Assembly (NCBI GenBank): GCA_001802655.1 | Contig: MGZO01000073.1 | Location: forward strand, 28,818 to 61,520 | DNA: 32,703 nt | Source of the DNA: Hydrogenophilales bacterium RIFOXYD1_FULL_62_11 | Lineage (GTDB): Bacteria; Pseudomonadota; Gammaproteobacteria; Burkholderiales; Thiobacillaceae | Reading direction: 5' to 3' | Shown here: positions 22,676 to 31,572 of the stretch, piece by piece | Layout of the letters: each line of letters opens with the position of its first letter | How positions within the stretch are numbered: position 1 is the stretch's first letter | Made by a program: the position numbers and the translations under genes | The notes under the pieces: generated by a model | Told to the model about the DNA's origin: nothing | Seen by the model: the letters and a program-made list of their open reading frames with translations, nothing else | The model's database searches: none

Positions 22676-24220
22676 ATGCGTGTCGTCTATTTCCGTGATC
22701 GTGTGAATTTCAAATCCGTTTGTTTCCTGCTGAGCCTGTGCCACGCTGGCTCCGCCACCGCCCTCGGGTTGGGGGATGTCAGCGTGCGCTCGCACTTGGG
22801 GCAGCCGCTGCATGCTGTCGTCCCGCTGATCGGCATGACGTCCGCGATTACAACCGATTGCCTCAGCCTTGCGGGCAGCCCGGGCGGCATTGCGCCGCTG
22901 CCGCCAGCCAGACTGAGCATCGAGCAGGTTGGCGACCAGTCGCTGTTGCATATCCGCACCACGCAAAGCGTAAACGATCCGGTGACGCAGTTTGTGCTGG
23001 TCTCTGACTGCGAGGCCCATTTACAGCGCGAATATGCGGTGTTGCTCGATCCGCCAGAAGGGATCGAAATGTCGAGCGGACGCATCGTCACCGATGCCGA
23101 GGCGCAGCAAGCCTTGACCGGGCAGGAGACAGCGATCGCACCGGCTGAGCCTGTGCGCAGCCGTCCGGTTCGGGTCAAGCCTGAGACGCCGCCGGCCGCT
23201 GCCCGTGCGAATGCAATGCGTTCGCCTGCCTCTGCGGCTAAAGCGCGGCAATCCACTGCGCAACCGAAACCACGCCTGGTGTTGTCGGGCAAGCGCGGCA
23301 GCGTGGGATCACCCCTGGCGTTGCGCCTCGATACCACCCTGTCTACGCCGGGACAGCGCCGTGCCGAGGCAGTGATGAATCCCACCGATCTGTCGGACGA
23401 AAATACGGCACTCAACCACCGGATTGCATATCTGGAAACCCAGCTGCTGGCCCTGCAACAACGCAACGCCAGTCTGGATCGTTCACGCACAGCGACACCG
23501 GTCGCAGTTGTCCCGCCGCCGGAACCCTCCTCGCAGTGGCTCCTGTATCTGCTGCTGGCGGGCGTTCTGACGGGTGTGGGCGCACTGGTAGTGGGCTGGC
23601 GTCGCCGCAGCGGCGGACGTTCCTCTTCGGTCATGCGCATCGGTGAATCCTGGGACCAGCCGGAAGCGGCCTCCACGGATCAAGCTTTCGGACCGGATAC
23701 GGTGCCCCTGGCGCCTGCTCCGCTGCGGATGGCGGAAATTGCCGCGCCACCCGGCGATGACGGCACCGAGCTTAAAGAAGACATTCTGGATCAGGCCGAG
23801 GTCTTCATGGCCCACGGCCACGGCGAGCTGGCGATCCATTTGCTGCAGGAGCACTTGCGCGATGCGCCGGCCGAATCGCCGGTGCCCTGGCTGCTGCTGC
23901 TCGACTTGTTGCACCGCGCGGGTGATACCGCGGGCTATGTTGCTGCCAGCACGGAATGTCGGCGTTATTTCAACGTCAACCTTGATGGGCGCGCTTTTTT
24001 CAGCGAGGGCGACGATGGCCAGGGGCTGGAGGCCTACCCCCATTTGCTGGAGCAAATGGTGAAAGTGTGGAACACACCCGATATCGCGGCCTTCTTTGAA
24101 GATCTGGTGTTTGACCACCGTGGCGGCACCCGGATCGGCTTTGAGCCCGGCGCCTATCGCGACATCCTGCTGTTGCGCAGCATTTCACACGATGTCGCGC
24201 AGGTGCAGCAAGCGGCCTGA
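22676..24220 (+). CDS. compact FimV/HubP-like protein
   Basis: The 514-residue protein has an N-terminal export signal (FKSVCFLLSLCHAGSATA) followed by the FimV N-terminal pattern LGLGDVSVRSHLGQPLHAVVPL. A disordered Ala/Pro/Arg-rich part, a predicted coiled coil (TALNHRIAYLETQLLALQQR), one membrane segment (WLLYLLLAGVLTGVGALVVG, about 285-304) and a cytoplasmic helical-repeat region (ILDQAEVFMAHGHGELAIHL onward) follow. FimV and HubP are polar landmark proteins tied to type IV pili and twitching. This one lacks the usual LysM motif and is much shorter than typical FimV. It ends in a helical region rather than the canonical small C-terminal FimV domain. Its role is inferred from layout only. 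Confidence 0.7.
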   Translation: MRVVYFRDRVNFKSVCFLLSLCHAGSATALGLGDVSVRSHLGQPLHAVVPLIGMTSAITTDCLSLAGSPGGIAPLPPARLSIEQVGDQSLLHIRTTQSVNDPVTQFVLVSDCEAHLQREYAVLLDPPEGIEMSSGRIVTDAEAQQALTGQETAIAPAEPVRSRPVRVKPETPPAAARANAMRSPASAAKARQSTAQPKPRLVLSGKRGSVGSPLALRLDTTLSTPGQRRAEAVMNPTDLSDENTALNHRIAYLETQLLALQQRNASLDRSRTATPVAVVPPPEPSSQWLLYLLLAGVLTGVGALVVGWRRRSGGRSSSVMRIGESWDQPEAASTDQAFGPDTVPLAPAPLRMAEIAAPPGDDGTELKEDILDQAEVFMAHGHGELAIHLLQEHLRDAPAESPVPWLLLLDLLHRAGDTAGYVAASTECRRYFNVNLDGRAFFSEGDDGQGLEAYPHLLEQMVKVWNTPDIAAFFEDLVFDHRGGTRIGFEPGAYRDILLLRSISHDVAQVQQAA

Positions 24221-24341
24221 AGCAGCGGTTTGTCTGGCTAGCCGCATGGGTGGCCAGCAAACGCACCCGCATCACGCATGCCCCCGCAAGCCCGGGGCTT
24301 CGACAAGATGCAGTTCGACAGGGTGAGGCGCTGATTGTCTG
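24221..24341. other. short intergenic stretch with repeat-like sequence
   Basis: Contains CCCGGGGCTTCGACAAG followed by TTCGACAGGG, which resembles a degenerate TTCGACA-type intergenic repeat. No gene is seen here. Confidence 0.4.
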
Positions 24342-24509
24342 GTGCAGGGAGGCTGCCCGGATGAGGTGATCGCGAGCGGCAGCGCCCCCTACCACGTGCG
24401 TTTTCTGGATACCCCGCAAACCTCGATCGTTGACCAGCCTGCAGGTTCGATACTGACGCTGGATGTGGAGCGCCGCGGCGGCCGGATGATCATTGTCGAC
24501 GTGCATTGA
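24342..24509 (+). CDS. unrecognised 55-codon reading frame, possibly the end of a broken gene
   Basis: A frame open from the TGA at 24324-24326 has a possible GTG start at 24342 and ends at 24509. It encodes a peptide with CPDEVIASGSAPYHVRFLD near the start and AGSILTLDVERRGGRMIIVD near the end, an alternating hydrophobic pattern that looks like beta strands of a real protein rather than random sequence. No Shine-Dalgarno sequence is obvious. It may be a small protein gene or the 3' remnant of a larger one cut by the repeat-like sequence upstream. I do not recognise the family. It converges with the glycosylase gene. Confidence 0.4.
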   Translation: MQGGCPDEVIASGSAPYHVRFLDTPQTSIVDQPAGSILTLDVERRGGRMIIVDVH

Positions 24510-24522
24510 ACGCGTTCCAGCA

Positions 24523-25149
24523 TCAGTACTGCACCACGACCGGGTCGAGGCTGCGCCATAGATACCATGTGGCAACGGTACGCCAGGGCGCGTGGCGCTC
24601 GCCGTGCTGAACCAGTTTTTTCGGGGTGGGCCGTTCGCCATCGAAATAGAGCAGTGCGACAGCCTTTTGCAGGCCAATGTCATCCAGCGGCCACACATCC
24701 GGGCGGCGCAGGCTGAATATCAGGAACATTTCGGCAGTCCAGCGGCCGATGCCGCGCACGCCGGTGAGTTCGGCGATCACCGCCTCATCTGTCATCGCTT
24801 CCCAGCGCATGGGTTCAACCCGGCCATCGACGAAATGCCCGGCCAGATCACGCAGGTATTCTGCCTTGCGGCGCGACAGGCCGCAGGCGGCCAGTGCGTC
24901 CAGCTTCAGGGTGGCAATGTGTTCGGGATGCAGGGTTTGCGCGTAGCCGGCGAAACGCGCCCACACGCTGTCGGCGGCTTTGACCGAGATTTGCTGGCCA
25001 ACGATGGCGCGCGCCAGGGTCTGGAACGGATCGCCGCGATTGGCGAGGATGGCGTCAGGGTAGCGCTCGATGAGTGCGGCCATCACTGGGTCGGCGGCAG
25101 CCAGTTCGGCGCAGGCGGTGGGCCAGTAGGCGGGCGGGCGCTTGTTCAT
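24523..25149 (-). CDS. DNA-3-methyladenine glycosylase, AlkA-like (HhH-GPD)
   Basis: The 208-residue protein is a helix-hairpin-helix glycosylase that removes alkylated purines from DNA. Visible features are AIVGQQISVKAADSVWARF, the hairpin LTGVRGIGRWTAEMFLIFSL, and WPLDDIGLQKAV, where an aspartate is the catalytic residue. It lacks the N-terminal domain of full-length Escherichia coli AlkA and so belongs to the short class. The gene follows rng on the minus strand after 45 bases that contain a repeat fragment. Confidence 0.9.
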   Translation of the reverse strand: MNKRPPAYWPTACAELAAADPVMAALIERYPDAILANRGDPFQTLARAIVGQQISVKAADSVWARFAGYAQTLHPEHIATLKLDALAACGLSRRKAEYLRDLAGHFVDGRVEPMRWEAMTDEAVIAELTGVRGIGRWTAEMFLIFSLRRPDVWPLDDIGLQKAVALLYFDGERPTPKKLVQHGERHAPWRTVATWYLWRSLDPVVVQY

Positions 25150-25161
25150 GCAAAACCTTTT

Positions 25162-25180
25162 ATCTGCGAAGTACGCGGAT
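25162..25180. repeat. fragment of the CGCGAAGT-type repeat
   Basis: ATCTGCGAAGTACGCGGAT is an imperfect palindrome related to the arms of the foldback at 20658-20739. It lies between rng and the glycosylase gene. Confidence 0.5.
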
Positions 25181-25194
25181 CAAGCCTTCCCGAC

Positions 25195-26646
25195 TCACAG
25201 CAGGATGATGTCGTACTGTTCCTGCGGATAGCTGGTTTCGACTTGCAGGGATACCGGCTTGCCGATGAACTCGATCAGCTGGGCGAGACTGCCGGATTCT
25301 TCGTCGAGGAACATGTCGATCACGCTTTGTGCGGCGGCAATGCGGTATTCGCGGGCTTCGAACTGGCGTGCCTCGCGCAGGATCTCGCGCAGGATGTCGT
25401 AACACACGGTTTGCGCGGTCTTGATTTCGCCGCGTCCGCCGCAGGTGGGGCAGGGCTCGCACAACACGTGCGCCAGCGATTCGCGGGTGCGCTTGCGCGT
25501 CATTTCGACCAGACCGAGGGCGGAGAAACCGCTGATGCTGGTTCGGGTAGGGTCGCGGGCGAGGGCCTTTTTCAGTTCGGTGAGCACCGCTTCCTGGTGC
25601 TCGGCATTGTCCATGTCGATGAAGTCCATGATGATGATGCCGCCGAGGTTGCGCAGGCGCAGCTGGCGGGCGATGGACTGCGCGGCTTCGAGATTGTTTT
25701 TGAAAATGGTGTCGTCGAAGTTGCGCGCGCCAACGAAGCCGCCGGTATTGACGTCGACCGTGGTGAGCGCTTCGGTCTGGTCGATGATGAGATAGCCGCC
25801 CGACTTGAGGTCGACCCGGCGTCCCAGCGCCTTGGCAATTTCGTCGTCGATGGCGTGCAGGTCGAATAGGGGGCGAGCTGCACTGTAGTGCTGTAACTTG
25901 TCGAGTACGGCATGAGTGTAGCTGTGCGCGAATTCGGCCATGCGCTGAAAGGTTTCGCGCGAGTCGATGAGAATGCGGCTGGTGTCGCGGTTGACGAAAT
26001 CGCGCAGCACGCGCAGCGACAGGTCGAGATCCTGATACAGCAGGCAGGGCGCAACGCAATTGCCCCGGGACTGGATGTTGATCCACAAGCGCCGCAGGTA
26101 ATCGATGTCGGCACCGAGCTCTGCATCCTCGGCTGTTTCGGCCATGGTGCGCACGATGAAGCCGCCGTGGGCGCCTTCCGGCATCAACTGGTGGAGTTTC
26201 TGTCGCAGCAGCTCGCGCTCTTCTTCGCCTTCTATTTTTTGTGAAATGCCGATGTGGGTTTCCTGCGGCAGGTAGACCAGATAACGCCCGGCAAAACTGA
26301 TCTGGGTAGACAGGCGCGCACCCTTGGTGCCGATCGGGTCCTTGATGACCTGAACCATCAGGGTCTGGCTTTCGTGCAGGATTTGCTCGATCGGCCGCTC
26401 GGGGTCGCTGCCGTGGCGCTCTTCCCAGATATCGACCACATGCAGGAAGGCTGCGCGTTCCAGCCCGATGTCGATAAAGGCCGACTGCATTCCCGGCAAC
26501 ACGCGCACCACACGCCCCATGTAAATGTTGCTGACCAGTCCGCGGCATTGCGCACGCTCGATATGCAGTTCTTGCACCGAACCCAGATGCAGCACGGCGA
26601 CACGGGTTTCCTGCGGGGTGACGTTGACGAGGATTTCTTCGCTCAT
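25195..26646 (-). CDS. rng: ribonuclease G
   Basis: RNase G is an endonuclease that matures the 5' end of 16S rRNA and degrades some messages. The 483-residue protein has an S1-like domain near the N-terminus (GLVSNIYMGRVVRVLPGMQS onward), the RNase H-like and DNase I-like catalytic core with TTVDVNTGGFVG and IIIMDFIDMDN carrying the magnesium-binding aspartates, and the zinc-link CPTCGG near residue 400. It lacks the long C-terminal scaffold of RNase E, which sets it as RNase G. The ATG at 26646 (MSEEILVNVTPQETRVAV) fits the family. Confidence 0.95.
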   Translation of the reverse strand: MSEEILVNVTPQETRVAVLHLGSVQELHIERAQCRGLVSNIYMGRVVRVLPGMQSAFIDIGLERAAFLHVVDIWEERHGSDPERPIEQILHESQTLMVQVIKDPIGTKGARLSTQISFAGRYLVYLPQETHIGISQKIEGEEERELLRQKLHQLMPEGAHGGFIVRTMAETAEDAELGADIDYLRRLWINIQSRGNCVAPCLLYQDLDLSLRVLRDFVNRDTSRILIDSRETFQRMAEFAHSYTHAVLDKLQHYSAARPLFDLHAIDDEIAKALGRRVDLKSGGYLIIDQTEALTTVDVNTGGFVGARNFDDTIFKNNLEAAQSIARQLRLRNLGGIIIMDFIDMDNAEHQEAVLTELKKALARDPTRTSISGFSALGLVEMTRKRTRESLAHVLCEPCPTCGGRGEIKTAQTVCYDILREILREARQFEAREYRIAAAQSVIDMFLDEESGSLAQLIEFIGKPVSLQVETSYPQEQYDIILL

Positions 26647-26665
26647 GGTGGGCGGATCCGCGCGT

Positions 26666-27277
26666 TCAGACGGCGAAACCAAAGGCTCTCAATAAAACAG
26701 CAGTGCCATATAACGGCAAACCCATGACGCCGCTGTAGCTGCCTTCGAGATGTTCGACGAATGCGCCTGCGCGCCCCTGGATTCCGTAGGCCCCCGCCTT
26801 GCCGACGTATTCGCCGGTTTCCAGATAGCGGGTGATGGTGAGGGGGCTGAGTTCGGCGAAGCGGATCACACTGGATGACAGGCACTGTTCGATCCGCTCT
26901 TCCTGCTTGACAGCGACGGCCGTGTGCACCAGATGCAGGCGACCGGACAAGCGCGTCAGCATGGCTTCGGCTTCGCTGCGATCAGCCGGCTTGCCGAGAA
27001 TGGCGCCATCCAGTTCCACCACGGTGTCCGCACCCAGCACCGGAAACCGCAGCACGTGGCGTGCATCCACCGCGCGCCAGCCGCAAGCAGCCTTTTCGAT
27101 CGCCATGCGCTGGGCAAATTCAGGTGCGGTTTCGTCGTCGCGCGGGATTTCGATGACGTCCATGCGACCCGCCACCGCGCGCAGGGGCAGCACGTCAAAT
27201 GCCACGCCGAGCTGTTTGAGCAACTCGCGCCGACGGGGGGATTGAGAAGCCAGGTAAATGCGTTTATCAACCAGCAT
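26666..27277 (-). CDS. maf: Maf-like nucleoside triphosphate pyrophosphatase
   Basis: Maf proteins hydrolyse non-canonical or methylated nucleoside triphosphates and have been linked to cell division control. The 203-residue protein shows YLASQSPRRRELLKQLGV, a metal-site LGADTVVELDG followed by LGKPADRSEAEAML, the segment HTAVAV, and GKAGAYGIQGRAG. The ATG at 27277 is preferred to an upstream one because it gives the standard MLVDKRIYLASQSP start. It lies between rlmH and rng in the minus-strand operon. Confidence 0.94.
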   Translation of the reverse strand: MLVDKRIYLASQSPRRRELLKQLGVAFDVLPLRAVAGRMDVIEIPRDDETAPEFAQRMAIEKAACGWRAVDARHVLRFPVLGADTVVELDGAILGKPADRSEAEAMLTRLSGRLHLVHTAVAVKQEERIEQCLSSSVIRFAELSPLTITRYLETGEYVGKAGAYGIQGRAGAFVEHLEGSYSGVMGLPLYGTAVLLRAFGFAV

Positions 27278-27297
27278 GTTGAGCCTTTGAACCTCGA

Positions 27298-27768
27298 TTA
27301 GTCGCGGTGATAGGGATGTCCCTTGATTATGCACACGGAACGGTACAGTTGCTCGGCCAGCATCACTCGAGCCAAGGCATGCGGCAGGGTCAGCTTCGAC
27401 AGCCCCAGCAGTTTGACCGCACGCGTTTTGACGCTGTCGTCGAGGCCGTCCGCCCCGCCGATGACAAAGGCGGGTGAAACGCCTTCTGCCATCCAGCCCT
27501 GCAACCAGGCCGCCAGCTCGCGGGTTGTTACCTGCGCGCCGCGCTCGTCGAGCACCACCGGCACGCAGCCGGCAGGCAGGGCGGCGAGGATGCGTTCCGC
27601 CTCCAGCTGACGGGCGCGGGCGCCGTCTTCGCCTGCCACGCGATGTCCCGGTTTGATCTCGCTCAGCAGCAGCGGCAGATCAGGCGGCATGCGCCGCGCA
27701 TAGTCGTCGTAGCCGGTGTTGATCCAGCCCGGCATTTTGTGGCCGACGGCGATCAGGTGCAGCTTCAA
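27298..27768 (-). CDS. rlmH: 23S rRNA pseudouridine-1915 N3-methyltransferase
   Basis: RlmH is a SPOUT-class methyltransferase acting on helix 69 of the 50S subunit in the assembled ribosome. The 156-residue protein has the start MKLHLIAVGHKMPGWINTGY, the cofactor-binding FVIGGADGLDD, and the trefoil-knot end LTLPHALARVMLAEQLYR with the family's closing segment KGHPYHRD. It begins immediately after the rsfS stop codon. Confidence 0.97.
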   Translation of the reverse strand: MKLHLIAVGHKMPGWINTGYDDYARRMPPDLPLLLSEIKPGHRVAGEDGARARQLEAERILAALPAGCVPVVLDERGAQVTTRELAAWLQGWMAEGVSPAFVIGGADGLDDSVKTRAVKLLGLSKLTLPHALARVMLAEQLYRSVCIIKGHPYHRD

Positions 27769-28128
27769 TTAGTGGTCTGCTTGGATATGCCGGGCGCGCG
27801 CTGCTTCGGCCGCCCCCCAGAGTTCTTCCAGGTTGTAATGCGTGCGCGTGGTGGGCAGCATCACATGCACGATGACATCGCCCAAATCCAGCAGCACCCA
27901 TTCGCCGCTGTCTTCGCCTTCGGTGTTGCCGACGTATTCGCCCGCCTCTTTTACCTTGACGTGAACGTGGTCGGCGAGGGCGCGCGTTTGACGGTTGGAG
28001 GTGCCGGTGGCAATGACCATGCGTTCGAACAGCGCGGTGAGCTTGCTGGTATCGAGCACGGTGATGTCTTGCGCTTTGACGTCTTCAAGCGCGGCGGTGA
28101 TCAGTTTGATCTTGTCTTCAATTTTCAT
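27769..28128 (-). CDS. rsfS: ribosomal silencing factor RsfS
   Basis: RsfS binds L14 of the 50S subunit and blocks joining of the subunits when nutrients are scarce. The 119-residue protein carries the family pattern VKAQDITVLDTSKLTALFER, MVIATGTSNRQTRALADHV, WVLLDLGDVIVHVM and a C-terminal YNLEELWG. It overlaps nadD by four bases and abuts rlmH, the usual arrangement. Confidence 0.97.
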   Translation of the reverse strand: MKIEDKIKLITAALEDVKAQDITVLDTSKLTALFERMVIATGTSNRQTRALADHVHVKVKEAGEYVGNTEGEDSGEWVLLDLGDVIVHVMLPTTRTHYNLEELWGAAEAARARHIQADH

Positions 28129-28772
28129 GGGTGTGTGTAGAGTTGATGTTGATGAATGTAGTCGAGCACGGCGTCAGGCAGCAGATAACGTGCGCTGTTT
28201 TGCCGTGCCAGGGTGGCTCGGATACGGGTGGCTGAAATGTCCAGCGCCGTCATGTTCTGCAATATCACTGCACCAGCGGGGCCCGTAGCCGACCCATTTT
28301 GCACCTGGCGTTGCGATAGCTCCTGTTTCAATTCCTCCGGCAGATTGCCGGTCTGGATTCCTGCTGCGTCGGGGCGCGTGGCGACGACGATATTGGCCAG
28401 CGCGAACAGCTGCCGCCATTGGTGCCAGCCCGGCAATCCTGCAAACGCATCCGCGCCCAGCAGCAGCCACAGCGGCTGTTCATTGCCCAGTTCGGCGCGC
28501 AGCGCAGTCAAGGTATCGACTGTGTAGCTTGGGTTTGGGCGCTCGACTTCGCGCGCATCCACCGCGAAACGCGGGTTGCTGGTGATGGAGCGGCGCACCA
28601 TCTCCAGCCGGTGGACGGCCGCGGTACGCGGCGCCCCCCGGTGCGGCGGCTGCCCGGCGGGGATGAACCGCACCTGGCTCAAACCGAGCCCCTCCGCCAT
28701 TTCTTCGGCCAGCCGCAAATGGCCGAAGTGAATCGGATCGAAGGTGCCGCCAAAGACGCCGATTGGCTGCAT
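28125..28772 (-). CDS. nadD: nicotinate-nucleotide adenylyltransferase
   Basis: NadD forms nicotinate adenine dinucleotide from nicotinate mononucleotide and ATP in NAD synthesis. The 215-residue protein has the nucleotide-transferase motif FGGTFDPIHFGHLRLAEEM, LLLGADAFAGLPGWHQW, and the C-terminal ISATRIRATLA. It begins 3 bases after the proA stop codon and overlaps rsfS by 4. Confidence 0.96.
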   Translation of the reverse strand: MQPIGVFGGTFDPIHFGHLRLAEEMAEGLGLSQVRFIPAGQPPHRGAPRTAAVHRLEMVRRSITSNPRFAVDAREVERPNPSYTVDTLTALRAELGNEQPLWLLLGADAFAGLPGWHQWRQLFALANIVVATRPDAAGIQTGNLPEELKQELSQRQVQNGSATGPAGAVILQNMTALDISATRIRATLARQNSARYLLPDAVLDYIHQHQLYTHP

Positions 28773-28775
28773 TGC

Positions 28776-30056
28776 TTATGCGCGCACGTGGCCATCTCCC
28801 AGCACCACCCACTTCTGGCTGGTCAGCCCCTCCAGGCCGACCGGGCCGCGCGCGTGGATCTTGTCGGTGGAAATGCCGATCTCCGCGCCGAGGCCGTATT
28901 CGAAGCCGTCGGCAAACCGTGTCGAGGCGTTGACCACGACGCTGGCCGAATCGACCTCGCGCAAAAAGCGGCGTGCGCGGCCGTAGTCCTCGGTGACGAT
29001 GGCGTCGGTGTGCTGCGAGCCGTGGGTATTGATGTGGGTCATCGCGGCGGCGAGGTCGTCGACCACCTTGATCGCGATGATGGGGCCGAGATATTCCTCG
29101 GTCCAGTCGGCTTCCACTGCGGCTTTTAACTTGTCTGTCACAATGCCGGCGCCCTGCAGGATCGCCAGCGCTTCCGGACAGCAGCGCATTTCCACGCCCT
29201 TGCCGGCCAGCATGCGGCCGATTTCGGGCAGCGCCGCAGCCGCGACGCCGCGCGCCACCAGCAGCGACTCGGTGGTGTTGCAGGTGCCGTAGCGCTGGGT
29301 CTTGGCGTTCTCAACGATCTTCACCGCCTTGACCAGATCGGCACGGTCGTCGACATAGACGTGGCAGTTGCCGTGCAGATGCTTGATCACCGGCACCCGC
29401 GCCTCGCCGGTGATGCGCTCGATCAGGCCCTTGCCGCCGCGCGGCACGATGACATCGACGTAATCCTTCATGGTGATGAGTTCGCCTACCGCCGCACGGT
29501 CGGTGGTCTCGATCACTTGCACCGCTGTGGCGGGCAGGCCCGCAGCGGCGAGACCTTCGCGCACGCAGGCGGCGATCGCCTGATTGGAGTGCAGTGCCTC
29601 GGAGCCGCCCCGCAGGATCGCCGCGTTGCCCGATTTGAGGCACAGCCCGGCCGCATCCGCCGTCACATTGGGGCGCGCCTCGTAAATGATGCCGATGACG
29701 CCGAGCGGCACCCGCATCTTGCCGACCTGGATGCCCGACGGGCGGTATTTGAGGTCGGTAATTTCGCCGACCGGGTCAGGCAGCGCGGCAATCTGCTCCA
29801 GCCCTTCGGCCATCCCTACCACGCCCTTGTCGTTGATCTGCAGGCGGTCGAGCAGCGCGGCGTCCAGACCGCTGGCGCGTGCGTGTTCCATGTCGCGCGC
29901 GTTGGCTGCTAGCAGCTTGGCAGCATCACGGCGGATCGCAGCGGCGATGGCCAAGAGCGCGCGGTTCTTCTGGTTGGTGTCGGCGCGGGCGATCGCGCGC
30001 GAAGCTTCGCGCGCCTGTTTGCCCACCGTTTGCATGTAGTTTTTAACGTCCATCAT
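28776..30056 (-). CDS. proA: gamma-glutamyl phosphate reductase
   Basis: ProA reduces gamma-glutamyl phosphate with NADPH in proline synthesis. The 426-residue protein shows LGVIGIIYEARPNVTADAAG, LKSGNAAILRGGSEA, the active cysteine in QRYGTCNTTESLLV, and STRFADGFEYGLGAEIGIS. Two adjacent ATG codons begin the gene; the first overlaps the holA stop codon (ATGA), so coupled translation is likely. The partner proB is not in the window. Confidence 0.97.
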   Translation of the reverse strand: MMDVKNYMQTVGKQAREASRAIARADTNQKNRALLAIAAAIRRDAAKLLAANARDMEHARASGLDAALLDRLQINDKGVVGMAEGLEQIAALPDPVGEITDLKYRPSGIQVGKMRVPLGVIGIIYEARPNVTADAAGLCLKSGNAAILRGGSEALHSNQAIAACVREGLAAAGLPATAVQVIETTDRAAVGELITMKDYVDVIVPRGGKGLIERITGEARVPVIKHLHGNCHVYVDDRADLVKAVKIVENAKTQRYGTCNTTESLLVARGVAAAALPEIGRMLAGKGVEMRCCPEALAILQGAGIVTDKLKAAVEADWTEEYLGPIIAIKVVDDLAAAMTHINTHGSQHTDAIVTEDYGRARRFLREVDSASVVVNASTRFADGFEYGLGAEIGISTDKIHARGPVGLEGLTSQKWVVLGDGHVRA

Positions 30057-31081
30057 CTTTTTCCATTGCTTGCCGGCTCAGCCAGCGTCATGCCCACGCG
30101 CAACAGCGTATCCCAAGGGTCACCCACGCGCTCCAGGCCTTTGGCCTGGCGGTCGGTCAGCGCCAGATCGGCCAGCGCGGATTCGACCCGGGGCAGGCTC
30201 AATCGTTTCAGCGCCCGCTCGATTTGCGGCGCGCGTTGTTTGTCGCGTCCCCACAGCGTCCGCATCACGCCGGGCAGGCTGTCGCCTTGCGCTACCGCTG
30301 ATTTTAACCGCAGCAGCAGCTGTACCGCCGATGACACTTGCCACAGGATGGCGGGCACGGCTTCGCCGCTGTCTTTCAAATCGGCCACGATTTGCGCAAA
30401 GCGCGCGGCATCGCCTGCATACAGCGCATCGGCCAGCGCATCGGCCTCCAGCCGGCTGACATCGACCACCGCGTGCTCGACGTCGGCCAGCGTCACGTTT
30501 CCCGGCGGCAGCAGCAGTGCGAGTTTGTCGATTTCCTGCTGCGCGGCAAGCAGATTGCCTTCCACCTGGTCGGCCAGCCGTTCCAGGGCGGCGCGTTCGG
30601 CGTGCAGCCCCTGTTTGGCCAGCCGCCGCTCGATCCAGCCGGGCAGGGCGGTGCGGTCGATGGGTTTCGCCTCGACCACCACGCCGGTTTTGGCCAGCGC
30701 AGCAAACCAGCGGCTTTGCTGCGCTTTCCAGTCGACTCCCGGCAGGCTGATCAGGGTGAGGGTGTCGGCGGGCAGCTTGGCGGCGTAGGTTTCCAGCGCC
30801 TTGGCGCCATCGACGCCGGGCTTGCCGGAGGGGATGCGGATTTCGGTCAGGCGGCGTTCGGCGAACAGCGACAGGTTGTCGCCGCTGGCAAAAATGCCCT
30901 GCCAGTTGTAGCGCCCCTGCACGGTAAATACATTGCGCTCGCTGTGGCCGGCCGCGCGCGCTGCGGCACGGATGGCGTCGGCGGCCTCCTGCGCCGCCAG
31001 CGGCTCGTCGCCCACCACTACGTAGAGCGCGGCAAGACCGCGGGCAAGCTGGTCGGGAAGGCGTTCGGCCGGGATGTTCAC
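30053..31081 (-). CDS. holA: DNA polymerase III subunit delta
   Basis: HolA is the wrench subunit of the clamp loader and opens the beta clamp. The 342-residue protein has the delta N-terminal pattern (AALYVVVGDEPLAAQEAADA), a central region with LTLISLPGVDWKAQQSRWFAAL, AERLADQVEGN-like helix (ALERLADQVEGNLLAAQQEI), and VDVSRLEADALADALYAGD. It overlaps lptE by four bases and proA by four bases. Conservation of this subunit is low, so identification also relies on position beside lptE. Confidence 0.93.
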   Translation of the reverse strand: MNIPAERLPDQLARGLAALYVVVGDEPLAAQEAADAIRAAARAAGHSERNVFTVQGRYNWQGIFASGDNLSLFAERRLTEIRIPSGKPGVDGAKALETYAAKLPADTLTLISLPGVDWKAQQSRWFAALAKTGVVVEAKPIDRTALPGWIERRLAKQGLHAERAALERLADQVEGNLLAAQQEIDKLALLLPPGNVTLADVEHAVVDVSRLEADALADALYAGDAARFAQIVADLKDSGEAVPAILWQVSSAVQLLLRLKSAVAQGDSLPGVMRTLWGRDKQRAPQIERALKRLSLPRVESALADLALTDRQAKGLERVGDPWDTLLRVGMTLAEPASNGKR

Positions 31082-31572
31082 TCGCCGTTGTCGGGTTTGA
31101 GCGTCTGCATGCGCCGCACGATCCGCAACGCGGCGTCGTCGTCCATGTCGCGATACAGCAGCTGCTCCTCGGCACCCTTGGCCAGCACCAACGCATCGTT
31201 GTAAGTCATGATGCGCTGCAGTTCGAGGCTTTCGGGCGCGGCAAGCGCGCGTCCGTCCCGGGCGAGGATGACGTAAGCCAGTTTCAGGCTGAGCCGGTAC
31301 TCCGACACGCGACCGGCACCGGTGAGGGTGAGAATCGATTTGATGCGTTCTTCCTGGGTGATCTTCAGCACGGCCTCGGCTTCGCCTGCCGTCTCCGTCA
31401 AGCGCGTGGTCTTGTCGGTTGCCAGCATGGTGCGCAGGCGCTGAGCGACCGCGCTGCCCGGCGCATCGATGAACAGGCTGCCGAACGGGACACCGTCGTA
31501 ACGGCGGAGTTGAAAGCCACAGCCTGCGGCCAGCGCAGCGGGAAGGAGGGCAAGAAACAGGCGGCGCTTCAT
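31078..31572 (-). CDS. lptE: LPS assembly lipoprotein LptE
   Basis: LptE sits inside the LptD barrel of the outer membrane and helps place lipopolysaccharide on the surface. The 164-residue protein has a lipoprotein signal with lipobox LAAGC (cysteine 18), then the family start GFQLRRYDGVPFGSLFID. The following beta-sheet region and YNDALVLAKGAEEQLLYRDM helix are typical. It overlaps leuS by four bases and holA by four, which is the standard order. Confidence 0.95.
   Translation of the reverse strand: MKRRLFLALLPAALAAGCGFQLRRYDGVPFGSLFIDAPGSAVAQRLRTMLATDKTTRLTETAGEAEAVLKITQEERIKSILTLTGAGRVSEYRLSLKLAYVILARDGRALAAPESLELQRIMTYNDALVLAKGAEEQLLYRDMDDDAALRIVRRMQTLKPDNGE

Noticed and set aside
25160..26548. 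462-codon minus-strand frame overlapping rng
   Set aside because: Arg/His/Pro-rich shadow; rng in the other frame has all catalytic motifs.
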